Shown in pieces: positions 11,383 through 23,458 of a DNA stretch of 64,000 nucleotides. The DNA comes from Ephemerocybe angulata. Lineage: Eukaryota; Basidiomycota; Agaricomycetes; Agaricales; Psathyrellaceae. The stretch is from assembly GCA_013368325.1 (NCBI GenBank), contig JAACJK010000167.1, positions 620,001-684,000 of the forward strand, in the 5' to 3' direction. The position numbers and the translations under genes were made by a program. How positions within the stretch are numbered: the stretch's first letter is position 1; every line of letters starts with the position of its first letter. The notes beneath the pieces are model-generated. The model was not told where the DNA came from. It searched no databases and saw only the letters and a list, made by a program, of their open reading frames with translations.

Positions 11383-11764
11383 AATGGAGGAGGAATCGGA
11401 TGAACTTGATCATCCAAGCCCCGTGACAATTCGCATGGGTTGCCAGTGTGCCAACGCTTTGGGAAGGCATTGATTGTATATCTGTAGAAAGTTTATCACT
11501 CTCAATCTTACACCTTGTGCTTCGAAGGCTTTGCTCAAAGTGAGAAGAAATAAGTTGAGGCTGGCCAAAGAATAACTTAAGCGCTCGTACCTTTGGCAGG
11601 GAGTGTTGGGGAAACACAGGGGCATCAAACTCATCAATCGCTCGCTGTCAACGTCTGCCAAGTTCCAACTCTCTTCCTTCCGCGAACTCACCACAGGCTA
11701 TCGTCTCCGTGGCACGTCGCCTCCTGACCCCCCTTACCACCAATATACCCTCACATTCTCTTGA
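11383..11764. other. Spacer between NYN-E and BTB gene
   Basis: No gene recognised; contains the BTB gene promoter. Confidence 0.4.
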
Positions 11765-12903
11765 ATGGAACCCTCACAGGAGAGGCTAGAAAAGCGGCGC
11801 AGAGAGGACTCGGGCCCCATCGACGGCAGCGAGGCGGAGCACTCCGCTCCCATTACACGATCCACCACTGTTTGGTATAAGGACGGAAACATCGTCATAC
11901 AGGCTGGCCGTGTACAGTTCAGATTTTATAAGGGCATCCTGGCTCGTAGTTCCACTCCCTTCTCCGACCTCTTTGAACTACCCCAACCAGCAGGCGAGCC
12001 GGAGGTAGAGGACTGCCCCGTCTTGGTTATACATGACCAGCCTGAAGATATTGAGGTTATGCTTCAATCATTGGTTGACGAGTGCGTACAGCTGCAGTCG
12101 TCAGAGCTGTGACTCACCTTGATTCTCATCGCTTCTGCACAGTTCATACGACACCAGATTCCCCGTGTCGTACAAGACCGTTTGCTCCACAATACGCATG
12201 GCACATAAATACGACATGCCCACTCTTCGTAGCAAAGCGATTGCTCGCTTGACCATGGAGTTCCCGGATACCCTGGAAGGCTGGGACGCCCGGGCAAAAG
12301 GAGGGGGCTACGCTCGCATTGGCGATGTCGAGACGACTGATGCCCTATTTGCATTGATTTCCCTCGCACATAGGTACGAGATTAGAAGAATCCTCCCCGC
12401 AGCGTATTATAAGTGTTGCTCCAAGATGGTCTGACCAGTTCCAACCTCCGTTCTATACTCGAAGCTTAATACTTTCTTTATAGCCGGAGCTTCTGAAAGC
12501 GGCGGAGCCCACTGTGGACATCGAAAAACGTGTCCCCTTTTCAGCTCTTGAGAGCTGCTTCAAGGGAAGAGATATTCTCCTCGAGTCGCACGTCGAAGCC
12601 AACTATAGCATTCTGGAGGGACTTGCCCGACCTCAAGGCAATGTCCCAGACTGCATGAGCAGATCCGATTCCTGTTACACTTCCTGGAGGAACCACGGGC
12701 ATGAGGAGGGACTGTGGAAGTCTGGTCGCGAGGTCAAAGGCTTAGATATGTGGGAGCAATGGCCGCTGGTACTCCACCTGTGCGAGACTTGTAGACATTA
12801 TACAGAGGAGTGTCTCACTCACAGCCGCGAGCGCACCTGGGAGAACCTGCCACAGTATTTCGATCTGGGGACTTGGGATGACTTGAAGAACCGCAATTAT
12901 TAG
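11765..12903 (+). CDS. BTB/POZ-domain protein
   Basis: Three exons (11765-12081, 12143-12428, 12484-12903) encode 340 residues. After a charged N-terminus the BTB core starts at about residue 38 (VWYKDGNIVIQAGRVQFRFYKGIL, then SSTPFSDLFELP) and continues through VLVIHDQPEDIEVMLQSL and TIRMAHKYDMPTLRSKAI. This matches the large Agaricomycete family in which BTB domains carry VQFRVHK-like and AxKYxxxxL motifs. The C-terminus has Cys/His pairs (LHLCETCRHYTEECLTH). BTB domains dimerise and often recruit cullin-3 ligases, but the role of these mushroom paralogues is unknown. The gene is co-oriented with NYN-C, D and E. Confidence 0.85.
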
Positions 12904-14327
12904 ACGTGTGTTTCTGGTCAGCTAGGAGGACAAAGTTCGTATGTCGATCGGTAGATACTTATTAGATGTCAAACCAGCCCCGCCCCGCTTTCGCAGTGGT
13001 TCCGGTTCAATTGGCAATGGAAGCGGCGTCGAAAGCCAGGCTTATAAAAAAATAAGTAAAAAGGTATCCATGCAAGCCTAACAAAGTCCAGCTCACCTCA
13101 ATCCACGAGCCCACCCAACATCTCCACCCAACCGCTTTTCACAGTCCGAGTGAGGCGCAGCGTACGTTTCAACATTACCAGCGCCGGGTTTCGCACCGAG
13201 AATCCACAGCGCAAAAGATGGGTGCCTCGGCGAATTACTGATAGCTAGATTTCGCATGAAGGATATTATATATTATACTCGCTCACCTTCCAGTGTCCAT
13301 GACACTCTACCTTACTGAGCACCACCCATACCCGTTGCCAAAGAAGAGTAAAGGTTGGCTAGAAATCATTGTCAGTAGGCAAAGTGGGATGCGCTGACCA
13401 GTCGACCCACTCCACGTCTCGACGCCCCACAGTCTTCACCACATTCGGCCTCGAAGTCGCTATTCATGGCATTGTCGTATGTTGCCCTTGATAATCGGTG
13501 GATAGGTGAACGCGGCGCGAAAATTCTGACGGGAGTTGGAGAACCAGTATCACGGCTGCATCGCGCGAGTCCGAAAGTCTTCAGCTACTTCGATGCAATT
13601 TCCGGGTCTGTCCGTGCGATCGACTGGAAGTGAAGGGTTAGGCCAAGCTATGTTTCAAATGGAACGTGAGTGCTCAATTGTGGTGCTCTGGGAACGGAGA
13701 CTGACCTGGAATTTGGCCGTGAGGTAGCTCGCGAGAGACTGGTCAGAGTAAGCCGGGAAGGCGTGCGTCCTAACCGTTGTCAGGGATGGCCGTGCCGCTC
13801 GTTTTAAGAAGCCTAGAGGTGTGGGTCAGGGTGTTACTGTGCGCCTTACATTACGAAAGAGGAGGTGCCAGGAGCCTAGATTCGAGAAATTGACAGTCTA
13901 AGGGCGACCGTCGGCTGAGGATGCCCAAGCGCGACCGTCTTGAATCACGAAAGGAATGCACCCTACTGAGGTCCAAGAATTCGACAGTATCGCGCTCAAA
14001 GGGCCACCATTCTGGTCGGGGAGTTGAAAAACAGATATATAGTCACAGTTAGGGCCTATGGGACAGAGATGGCATAGGTTAAATGTCGAGTGTGCCAGGC
14101 AGTGCCAGTGAGGTCCTGGGTTCTCTTGTCGTCGTTTATTGTTATGGAATGCTGAGTGAATGTTCCGTATACAATATACTGAGTCAAAAGAGGATGAAAT
14201 TGGGTTGGAGAATAGGAGAGATGGTGGTTCGAGGGCAAGAATGAAATGGGCGCTTACGACCCGATCAGGAACGGCCCCAATCCGTGTTGCCCACGCTGGC
14301 TGCAGTAGGCGCGCATTCTTCTTGTTC
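12904..14327. other. 1.4-kb intergenic region
   Basis: I find no frame with splice-consistent extension or recognisable motif. It includes the presumed RAD57 promoter at its right end. Confidence 0.4.
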
Positions 14328-14352
14328 CACCACCACCACCACCACCATCACC
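14328..14352 (+). repeat. CAC trinucleotide run abutting the RAD57 start
   Basis: An imperfect (CAC)8 run ends at the ATG of the RAD57-like gene. It is in the 5' leader; the frame would read poly-His if translation began upstream. Confidence 0.85.
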
Positions 14353-16304
14353 ATGGAATTCACGATGGACACTCCGATGAAATATGCCCCGATCCTGTTA
14401 TCTGAGCTCAAGATTCTCAACAAAGGTAAGTACTGACTTCAACTCATGATTGATTCTGCACCCTAACGTTGTTGAACTAATATAGGCAAATTCAAGACGT
14501 TTTCAGAGATGCTCGTCCTCTCCCGCACAGAGATCTCCCGTCGATGTAAAGCACCTCCAGACGATATAAACAGAATATATGAAAAGTTAGTGAAGGCGTG
14601 CAAACCGGCAACGGTGGATCTGAAAGCCCTGACGGTACCGCTGTTCGAGTCGTTCACTACTGGGGACAGCGTTCTCGACAAGGCTTTGGGCGGCGGAATC
14701 CGCACTTGCATGGTACTGGAGATAGCAGGCGAAAGGTATCGTTCCATTCTATCTTATCTTCGACTTGCATCCCGCTCAAGCTGTCATGTTCGTCCAGTTC
14801 CGCAGGGAAAACCCAGCTCGGACTTCAACTTGCGTTGACCGTCCAACTTCCTCGCTCGCTTGGAGGCCTCTCAGGGACGGCAGTGTACCTCTGCACTCAT
14901 GGTACGCTGCTCACCACCAGGCTTCAACAGCTGGCCAGATCCCATCCCGTCATCTCTCAAGCGCGCTTCGTCGGCCTTCAGCACATATCCACCCTCCCTA
15001 CTCAAACTCTACTTATGCTCGAACATGTCCTTGAGAACATCCTGCCGCCTTTCATCAAGGAGAAGGCGTCTTCCCCAAACCCCGTCAAGCTGGTAGTAAT
15101 CGACGCCATCGCGGAGCTCTTTCACGCAGACGCCAAGTATGAAAAGCAGGCCTTCTTCGACCGCGCAAATCAATTTTGGAATCTCGGGCGGCTCCTCCAT
15201 GAAACCGCGAGCAAGTACGGTGTCGCCATCGTCATCCTCAACGAGGTCGTGGACCGTTTCATCGAAACTGGACCCATCGTTCGCACCAAAGGTTTCAACC
15301 CCAGAGTATGGAACGAAATGACACAATGGTGCACCACCGCCCACAGCATCCCGGGGGAGAACCTGAAGCAAGCCGCTCTCGGAGTGACTTGGACGAAGCA
15401 ACTCAATGCCCGGATTTTGCTCACGAATACTCGGCGGAGACGGTTCATCGACGCAGAGCTTCCGGACGGTGCGAACCAGGCGAAAAAGGCGAGGCTGCAC
15501 CCCGGTTCCGGCCCCTCTCATTCGGGGAATGCGAGTGCGAGGGACGAAGACGAGGAAGAGGAACAAGCAACCCTCGTTCGTCGACTTAGCCTCGTCTTTA
15601 GCACCGTTGCTCCCGCTGTTTCGCTTGACTACATTTTGACGGCAGAAGGGGTCTTTACGCTCCCCGACGACGCGCTTGAGGAGACATTGAAGAAGGGGAA
15701 CAGGTACGAATTTGTGGATGACGAGGAAGACGAATGGGATGCATTTTGGGAGACGGCAGAGGATCCGAGCGAAGGCGTGGACGTGGACGCCATCGAACGT
15801 GCAGCACTTGCTCCGCAGACAGTGCAGCCGGTACCTTCTCAATTTTCGCGGTCTAGAGAACCCGAGACCAAGGACGACGAAGACGAAGAAGAGCTCACTG
15901 AAAACGAGGACTTTGATGCTTGCGAGTTTAGCCTCACCCAGGCTGAACCAGCACTTACCACCCAAACGATCGCCAGAAACGAGGAAGATCAGGCCGGCGA
16001 CGATTTCTCCTCTGACTTCCTTGAGCTCACGCTCAGCCAGCAAGCTGCAGCGACAAGTAGAACGAGTAGAAGTACAGACTTTATACAACCATCGACATCG
16101 ACATCCGTTCCCGACCTCCCAAATCGGATCCCTACAGCCACTCCTGCCCTAACCGGTTCTTCCTTGATTCCGGCTCACTCGAAAGTGGAAATAGAGGAGG
16201 AGGAGGAAGACCACGACGAATGGGATGCGTACTGGGAGAGCGCGCCCGACCTTTCGGTTGGGGTTGACTTGGACGCAATTGAGGCCAAGTTTAGGGCATC
16301 ATGA
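14353..16304 (+). CDS. RAD57: RAD57/XRCC3-type Rad51 paralogue
   Basis: Three exons (14353-14425, 14486-14735, 14798-16304) encode 609 residues. The N-terminal helical region (about 1-60) precedes the RecA/Rad51 core. Walker A is GESSAGKT at 106-113, split by intron 2. Walker B is KLVVIDAIAELF at about 201-212. GVAIVILNEVVDRF fits the L2-proximal strand, and ALGVTWTKQLNARILL plus RRRFIDAELP fit the core's last strands. The core ends near residue 390. A long acidic tail then extends the protein well beyond the usual length of about 350-460. The tail holds a duplicated motif EWDAFWE...GVDVDAIE and EWDAYWE...GVDLDAIE. Rad57 partners Rad55 to support Rad51 filaments in homologous recombination. 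XRCC3 is the animal counterpart. Confidence 0.85.
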
Positions 16305-16754
16305 TGGCGTCCATTTTTTATGGGCACTTCGTCCTTCTTTTCTCTTCGATGATGCCCTGACCCCAATCCTCGGCGGGATCCGTATACCCTATGTACACTC
16401 GTCAATCTGTCATATCGCCCACCTTTTTTTACAAATGATGCAGTGGATAAGTCTTCAGTTGCCCCGCCCGTTTTGTGAAAGAGAGCAACATTCAACCCTG
16501 GTATTTAGAGCTTACACTTGAATCTATACTGTAGCGAACAACATATAGCAGCAGACGCAGTTTAAATTGAATGAAAGTCAGCGGGTTGTTATTAAAGAAT
16601 AATGATATATCTAAGATCCAAGGCACAAGAGCAATGTTAAAGAGGGATTAGAAAAGTCCAGGGCAAGTACTCTATCAAGTGTTGATGCAGGGTTTAGTGG
16701 GAAGGAAATGCATGCAAAACGAAGCTCTGATATACTAGTAGGAGGCCATGAATA
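16305..16754. other. Convergent intergenic region
   Basis: Short region between the 3' ends of RAD57 and NYN-F. No gene seen. Confidence 0.4.
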
Positions 16755-17389
16755 CTAGTAGGGCACCTCCTTTAGGTGCTTTCTATCGCGCAACTGGGAG
16801 GCTCCAAATGCGTCGGGAATAGGTGGGGTGTATACTGAAGGGTACTCAATACAAGCAGAAAGGTCAGTCTTGACCCTCATGATGTTGACGTTCCGGGCCC
16901 AAAAGCAATTGAGAATGAACTGGAAATTCCAGTTGCATTGCGTAACAACAGTAATGAACCGGTGAGTCCCATAGGTCCTGTCGAATTCTTCATGTAAACA
17001 CTCTGAAAATGCGCTTTTAGTCTCAGAAGACGGATGGTTGCAAAGAGAAGGCCGCACTTTCTATTGCTTCAGACTTCTCGATGCCGTTAGGATGGAAGTA
17101 GTATGCAATCCCTGACAGACGTAAATTCATCTTCGTCGCCATGTCTTTCTTGGGATCGCCACTGGACAAGCCATGGCAAACAAAGCTGACGATTCGGCTC
17201 TTTCGCTGACATTTCTGGCGAAGTTCGGCGAGGTATTTCGTCTTCGCCTGGTGCTTCTGGTGCAAGTCACACAAATCGTCTATCCGTATGTCAGAAGTCC
17301 CGTCACTGAATGAATTATGAAAAGGAGGAATACACACAGTCCCAATCGACGACGACCAAAGTATCTTCTTTTGTAGAAAGCGAATGCAT
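16755..17389 (-). CDS. NYN-F: remote NYN-like protein without catalytic residues
   Basis: Three exons (17389-17338, 17279-17058, 17002-16755) encode 173 residues. Exon 1 ends MHSLSTKEDTLVVVDWDY, the NYN first strand; the intron follows it directly, as in the rest of the cluster. SRIVSFVCHG matches the second strand of the paralogues (GRIASFCAYV in NYN-E). RFITVVTQCNWNFQFIL (about 106-122) is at the GDxDF position, but no Asp remains. There is no charged tail. I infer a degenerate NYN member, or a rapidly diverging protein that kept the fold. Confidence in coding is good because three exons join in frame. Confidence 0.6.
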
Positions 17390-19890
17390 GGATATTGGAG
17401 TGAGAAGGAGGGGTCGAGTGAGGGTCTAATGCGTGAGGGGAGTGAATCGAGTGACGGTCTATTGGAGGAGGCGGAGAGAGTCCGATGTGGAAAAGGGTCG
17501 ATACAAAGGCCGTTTTATAGGCTGTTATAGGCCGTCCTTGAGGGTCTGAGATCGCGAAAGGCGAAAGTCACTCAGTTTCCAGCCGAAATATTCGCCTTCG
17601 GGTATCCAAGGGAGCCAAGATGAATTAGGCAACGTCACCACGAACTCTGGAACCGAAGGAATAACTACGCTGAAGAGGATGTAGAATCCCGATGTCAAGC
17701 CCCACGACATCAGTGTATCATCTGCTCTCAGCCACCACGGGAAATAGTAGAGTGCATATGGATTAATACAATATACCGTTGATATACCGAGTCGAAGCCT
17801 TGGGGTCTCCCCTGGTTGGAGATTCAAAACTTCCGACGACTCGGTAGGGCTTGTCACGGTCCTAGGAAACTTCAAAACTGCTGGGGTACCTTACCAGTCG
17901 TATCTCAACCGCCGAAAGGTCAGATGTACGAACAACGTTTCCTAACTCCCGAGGCATCGCGTCCGAGATATCGATGTTCGGCTCGGCCTCGGGAGACCCT
18001 CTCGGAAGGTAAGACTCACGCCAACGGGGTGCGGAGCACGGCCCACTCTCGACGAGTCAAGGGCCGGTAGAAAAGCCTGCTTGCTTTTCGGACCCGCCCC
18101 AACTACCCGGAGCGAGGAGGGTGGCTCGGGAATAGCGCGATTACCCTCCGAGTCCGACCCACAGGCAATAAGCCGAGGCGGTGAAGTCGCCAGCTCGGAC
18201 GAGATCCTGAATCTGTACAGGGTCTCGATGCTCTCGGCGCTACGAATGTCGATAAGATAAACTCGCCACAATTAGCGCTAATTTGGAGCTCACCTATTCT
18301 CATGTGCGAGCCAGGTAAATGTATCAAAGTGCAGTCATATGCATCGCGGCTCGACCATGGCGAGGAGTCTACAACGCTTAGCTCAGAGTCGATAACTGGA
18401 CAACAAGATCGTTCCCTAGGATATTATTCTCAAAACTGTGGGTGTCGTGAGTCTTGTCAATGTACGATGAGCAATGAAAGGGTTGGAGCCCACCTATCGA
18501 TCTAGGCCAAGGTTGTCCGACCATCTCCCAGAGTTAGTACATGACCCTTCCTTCAGTACTCGATCTGTGGCTCCTACGGTTTGTGAAAGAGTTATAATTA
18601 TTGCTGGACGTTGTGTGTGTGTGTGTGTGTATTTTCTAAGGTCGAAAGGGGCCACTCATACTGACCATCGACCCCCGGGGTGATTACGAGGGAACTCTCC
18701 AACCTCATCATGCCCGGTACCGGCCCAGGGCTGAGGGCGACTGACCTCACAAGGTTGTCCATCCCTCAGAAGCTGAACCGGCGTGGAGTTCATACATGAA
18801 TCTACATAAAGCTGTTACCTACTATGCTACTCTACCCATGTTCTCCCCATCTGATGACTCTATGGCAGCTTAGTTTGAGTTATGCGGGTACGTTAGAGGA
18901 TGCTCACCGGATGGCCTGTTTACGTTCCGCAGATATTTTGCTGCAATGTTCATTGAGTAAGGAGGGTGGATTAGTAGGGCCATTGGCATCAGTTGCGCAG
19001 TGTCCTGTATTTGTGATATCTGAAGAATTGTGGCCTCCGTACCATGTTAGATGAGTTGATCACTATGTTCGCGCCTGAGCCAAGGTCACTTGTGCATTCA
19101 AAAATGCGTTCCCGGGTCTCGATCGATAGACGACATGTATGTAGGCGGCATTTTCTCATCTCGATGGGGACAGGGTTCTTCAAGTATCGGAGGGACCTGA
19201 CAGCGTACCAATGCTGAGCCTGCGGTCTACTAACGGCTTCTAACGGCTGCCGCTGGGCGCTAAACGATGGATTCCGGAGTCCGAACGATGCATCATCGCA
19301 CGCTAATGGGCTCGGCCTCTGGGTGCCGGTGCCAAGAAAGTAACACATGGTGCTTCTGAGATTTCACCGCAACTGTTTCCACGCACGGACGCACGGCCAG
19401 CGAATCAGCGTTTCCATGCCCCACGTCGCCCTCGACGAGCTCAACACGGTGGGGTCGTCTTCGACGCCGCTCCAGGTCTTTGTCCCATAGGCTGTCCGCC
19501 ATGTCGGGGCTCTACGAAGAGTGGTTGAGGAATATAAGCCGTTCGAACCCCTTTCATTGGTCGCATAGGCCTTCTGAAGTATGCGAAAAGAAAAATCGGT
19601 GGCTACGACAACGGAATAGTGCGCAATGGCGGCAGGTAATGTTTTTATGTGCATCGGCAAGTACTGTTTTGTGGGCGAACTCGGCGCCGAGGGGAGGAGA
19701 AAGGACTTACTCAAAATTCGATGGTGGTGTAATAAGGGGCGATATGCTTGTGGTAAGGAGGATCAATTGCATGCGATTCCGAGTCCGAAATGCGATGCCC
19801 ACACGTGAGAAAGCTGAGCGATATTGATTAGCTCACTGTCTTGAACGACGACGACGACGATCCCGAACGACAGCGACAGCGCCCGCCACG
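17390..19890. other. 2.5-kb region without a supported gene
   Basis: An open leftward frame at 17525-17875 has a hydrophobic stretch (YALYYFPWWLRADD) but no ATG and no recognised family. Another leftward frame at 19364-19714 may be an exon of an unknown gene divergent from apm1. Neither is strong enough to call. GC content and local repeats vary; a TG microsatellite is at 18612-18630. Confidence 0.35.
18612..18630. repeat. TG dinucleotide microsatellite
   Basis: An uninterrupted run of about nine TG units. Confidence 0.9.
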
Positions 19891-21529
19891 ATGGCCAGCC
19901 TAATCGCCATCCTCGATCTCAAGGGCAAACCCCTCATTCAGCGCTCGTATCGCGACGATGTACCCGCGTCTTACGTCGAGCGCTTCCTGCCCCTCGTGCT
20001 GGACATCGAGGAGGAGGGTCAGCAAGTCACCCCGTGTTTCTCGAACCAGGGCGTCAACTACATGCATATCCGCCATTCTAACCTCTATCGTCAGTACTCC
20101 CCGCCCCACAGCACCTGATTCTGTGGTTTATAATGTCTTGCAGTCCTCGCGCTCTCTAAACGCAACAGCAACGCGGCCGAGATCATCATCTTCCTGCATC
20201 GACTAACGCAAGTCCTCGTCGAATACTTCAAGGAGCTCGAGGAAGAGAGTATTCGCGACAACTTTGTCATCATCTACGAGCTCATGGACGAGATGATGGA
20301 TTTTGGCTATCCCCAGACCACCGAGAGCAAGATCCTCCAGGAATACATCACCCAGGAGAGCCACAAGCTCGAGGTGCAGGTCCGGCCGCCCATGGCCGTC
20401 ACGAACGCAGTATCATGGAGAACGGAGGGCATCCGGTACAGGAAGAACGAGGTGTTCTTGGACGTTATCGAGAGCGTTAACATGTTGGTGCGTCGGAAAT
20501 GCTTCTCCGTCCACTATCGAATCTCAACTATTACCAGGTCAATGCCAATGGAAACGTCGTGCGCTCGGAGATCCTTGGTGCCGTCAAGATGAAATGCTAC
20601 CTCTCCGGTATGCCAGAGCTGAGGCTGGGCCTCAACGACAAAGTTATGTTCGAAAGCACCGGGCGAAGTGAGCTCCAGAACCCTCCCATTTCATGGACTC
20701 GATCTGACCTGCCTCCTCTACCTAGCTGCGCGAGGAAAGGCAATCGAGATGGAAGACGTCAAGTTCCACCAATGTGTACGACTATCACGATTCGAAAACG
20801 ACCGCACGATATCCTTCATCCCTCCAGACGGAGAGTTCGAACTCATGTCCTACCGCCTCTCATCACCCGTCAAGCCGCTCATCTGGGTCGAAGCCGCTAT
20901 CGAAAGCCATAAAGGCAGTCGCGTAGAATACATCGTCAAGGTCAAGGCCCACTTCAAACGGAGAAGCTCTGCAAATAACGTTGAGATTTATGTTCCGGTG
21001 CCCGATGATGCCGATAGCCCCAAGTTCAGAGTGCGTAAACCTACCTGCCCTTCTTCTAGGCGCGTCGAGCTGACATGTATACTACAGGCAGCGACGGGAA
21101 GTGTGCAGTACGCCCCTGACAAGTCGGCGTTCGTCTGGAAGATCAAGCAGCTGGGAGGGAGCAGGGAGTTCCTGATGCGAGCCCATTTCGGCCTTCCTAG
21201 TGTTAGAAGTGGTCAGTCCAACTGCCTTCGCCTTCTCATTCAGTGGATTAACAGCCAAATATACAGAGACGGAGATGGACAAGCGCGCTCCTATCACCGT
21301 CAAGTTCGAAATCCCCTACTTCACGGTATCCGGCATCCAGGTCAGATACCTCAAAATCGTCGAGAAGAGCGGGTACCAGGCACTCCCATGGGTGCGGTAT
21401 ATCACCCAGAACGGCGACGATTACAGGTGCGTACTACGCGTCCATGGATTCATGACCACTTTGCTGATCGTCGTCCATAGTTTGAGGACGGCGCAGGAGA
21501 AGGGCAGCGCTTCGGTGAATCCAATATAA
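19891..21529 (+). CDS. apm1: AP-1 clathrin adaptor complex, mu subunit
   Basis: Seven exons (19891-20089, 20144-20487, 20538-20667, 20726-21030, 21088-21211, 21267-21426, 21481-21529) encode 436 residues, the usual length. The longin-like N-domain begins MASLIAILDLKGKPLIQRSY and includes YELMDEMMDFGYPQTTESKI. The mu-homology domain begins about residue 165 (AVSWRTEGIRYRKNEVFLDV) and includes the conserved ESVNMLV, GLNDKVMFE, VKFHQCVRLSRFE, FIPPDGEFELMSYR and VRYLKIVEKSGYQALPWVRYIT motifs. AP-1 mu binds YxxPhi sorting signals in cargo and helps form clathrin-coated vesicles between the trans-Golgi and endosomes. Highly conserved and apparently intact. It is divergent from URC4's 3' neighbour arrangement: the two genes are convergent, about 150 bp apart. 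Confidence 0.96.
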
Positions 21530-21678
21530 CCACTCGTTCTATAAACCGCCCTTCATATACTCTCCTATGTCCATCGACAATTGCATACCATTTCTCTTCA
21601 ATACCACGACGCATTGTGTATCATTATCGATTGTCCAGTACACTACAAGTACACTAACGCGACATTCGAAGTTCGAGA

Positions 21679-23458
21679 TTAAAAGACAGTCCCGTCGCTG
21701 TCAATCTCGATGGGAGGGCCGCAGGTTTCAGGACGTTTCTGCTTCGCGATCTCTCGCCCTCCATTCCATGTTGCGCTTTCGAGGATCTGAGCAAGGGAAA
21801 GTTGTTCCTCTGTCACGTTGAGCGCTTTCCGAATTCCAGCCGCCAGGCGATCCCTGGGCAACGTTCAGCACGAGGACGCACAATGCATTCGCGAAAGGAC
21901 TTAACAGTTCAATGACAGTCATCGCTCGCCATTCGACGATGGCAGGATGCGACGGTGCAGCGTGCGGCAACCCAGACTTGGGGTCGATGGGGAGTGCGTT
22001 CTCCTTCAAAGTTAGGATGCCCAGGTCGACGAGGAGTCCACCTAAGAGGGATCCGTGAGACTCCAGCACCTCAAGGTCGCTCGGAGTACTCACCGTTGCG
22101 GTATTCAGGGAGGCCCGTCATGTCTTCCACGCCTGCGATCTTCCACTTGAGCACTTTCTCGAAGACTTCAATAAGGCTGTAGGTGAGCCATTGGGTGAGC
22201 TTGTGGAAGGGGACGAGGTCGTCACTTTCTTGCAGGTTCTCTAACGATTACATTGCCCGAGTGTTCAGCACTGAATTTGAGAGAGTATGAGGCAGTTGAG
22301 AGGGGCTTACCTCCCACAGATGCACCGAGAGCAGGGCAGGGCCAGACATCACCCAGAGGGAGATCGGCCAGGACAATGCGTGACGGCCAGATCGTCGAGA
22401 GGCCGTCGATGAGAGCGTACCACAGCGCTGCGAGTGGGAGAACGGTCGCGCCGTTCTCGTCGGTTCGGAGATGTGCTTGCAGGAAGTCTAAACGCGCGAT
22501 TGCACAGGTCAAGATCTATCACATAATGGTATAAGGTCAGTAATCATACCTACGAGATTTCCTGGCCGTCCGTCCTTTCCAAAGTACTCGGGGCTTGCTT
22601 TGAGAGCTTCACCGAGCTTGTACAACAGTGCCGTGCGTCCGTCGATGCCGACCATCGGGTTCTCCTCCGTCACCTGCATAGCTTCGCCTACTCTCTCCGT
22701 CGTAATCTTCGCCAGCCCCGCAGCTACGAGCACCCAGTCCAGGTGAGTCTCACCACTCGAGCATCCCCAAAGAGAAAGCACGCACCATCGACACGATGAG
22801 GCTGCCCCTCAACGCCCGAGAAGAACCCCTGCTCAAACATCCTAAAGCTCGCAACCCCCAGTCCCTCACTGCGATTAAACGTCTGCCCCGTCTCCTTCTC
22901 GTCATACTTCCACACATTCCCCGCGCCCGCATCGAGCAGCACGGACGCAATGAACAGGTCGATCGTCCGGCGCGCCTGCTCCTGCGTGTCGATAGGGGCT
23001 GCTGATGAGGTCCATGCTTGAAGCAGGTCCTGGACGCGTGGAGCGCCTGCGTCGAGGTGGCGCCAGCGACCGTGCGGTGGTATCTGCAGATACAAGAGAT
23101 TTTGGTAGATTAGATACTAAGATAGGGGAGGAGAACGGCGCGAACGAGTCGCATGGGGAAGATAGGGGCATAACCGCGTGTACGCACCCTGGTCGCAAAG
23201 CCCTCGTCTGCACCGTACTTCCTCTGCCATGGACGCGTTAGACAGGCTCAAAATATGACAGAACAGTACAGAGTGCACCTTGATAATATCGAGACACAGT
23301 TCTACAGCTGCGTCCTCCCTCTCCGGATGGTAATCGAAGTACTGAAGCTTACCCTGCGTCGCGAGCTCGTGCACTCTCCCGCACCGCTCGCGAATGGCAG
23401 GCAACGTGCGGAGGTATGCAGCCTTCTCCGATAGAGGTACGATCGCTGCAATGTTCAT
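21679..23458 (-). CDS. URC4: DUF1688 protein, URC4-type uracil catabolism factor
   Basis: Eight exons (23458-23279, 23223-23188, 23083-22786, 22723-22550, 22487-22311, 22240-22094, 22041-21906, 21853-21679) encode 440 residues. Family signatures are clear: LPAIRERCGRVHELA at the start, PPHGRWRHLDAG, DLFIASVLLDAGAGNVWKY, ETGQTFNRSEGLGVASFRMF, ENPMVGIDGRTALLYKLG, and ALWYALIDGLSTIWPSR. In yeasts URC4 acts in the reductive-independent URC pathway that lets cells use uracil as nitrogen source; its reaction was not established when I last knew. The last intron uses a GTTAAG donor. The gene is intact in this reading and convergent with apm1. Confidence 0.93.

Noticed and set aside
14328..14352. Poly-His tag-like segment as part of the RAD57 protein
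   Set aside because: No in-frame ATG upstream fits the family. The start at 14353 gives the expected N-terminus.
17525..17875. Leftward 116-codon frame with hydrophobic stretch, possible membrane protein
   Set aside because: It has no ATG start, no splice-consistent neighbours and no recognised motif. Kept only as a note in the spacer entry.
19364..19714. Leftward frame upstream of apm1 as a divergent gene
   Set aside because: It has no ATG at its start and overlaps other frames. No conserved motif; too weak to call.
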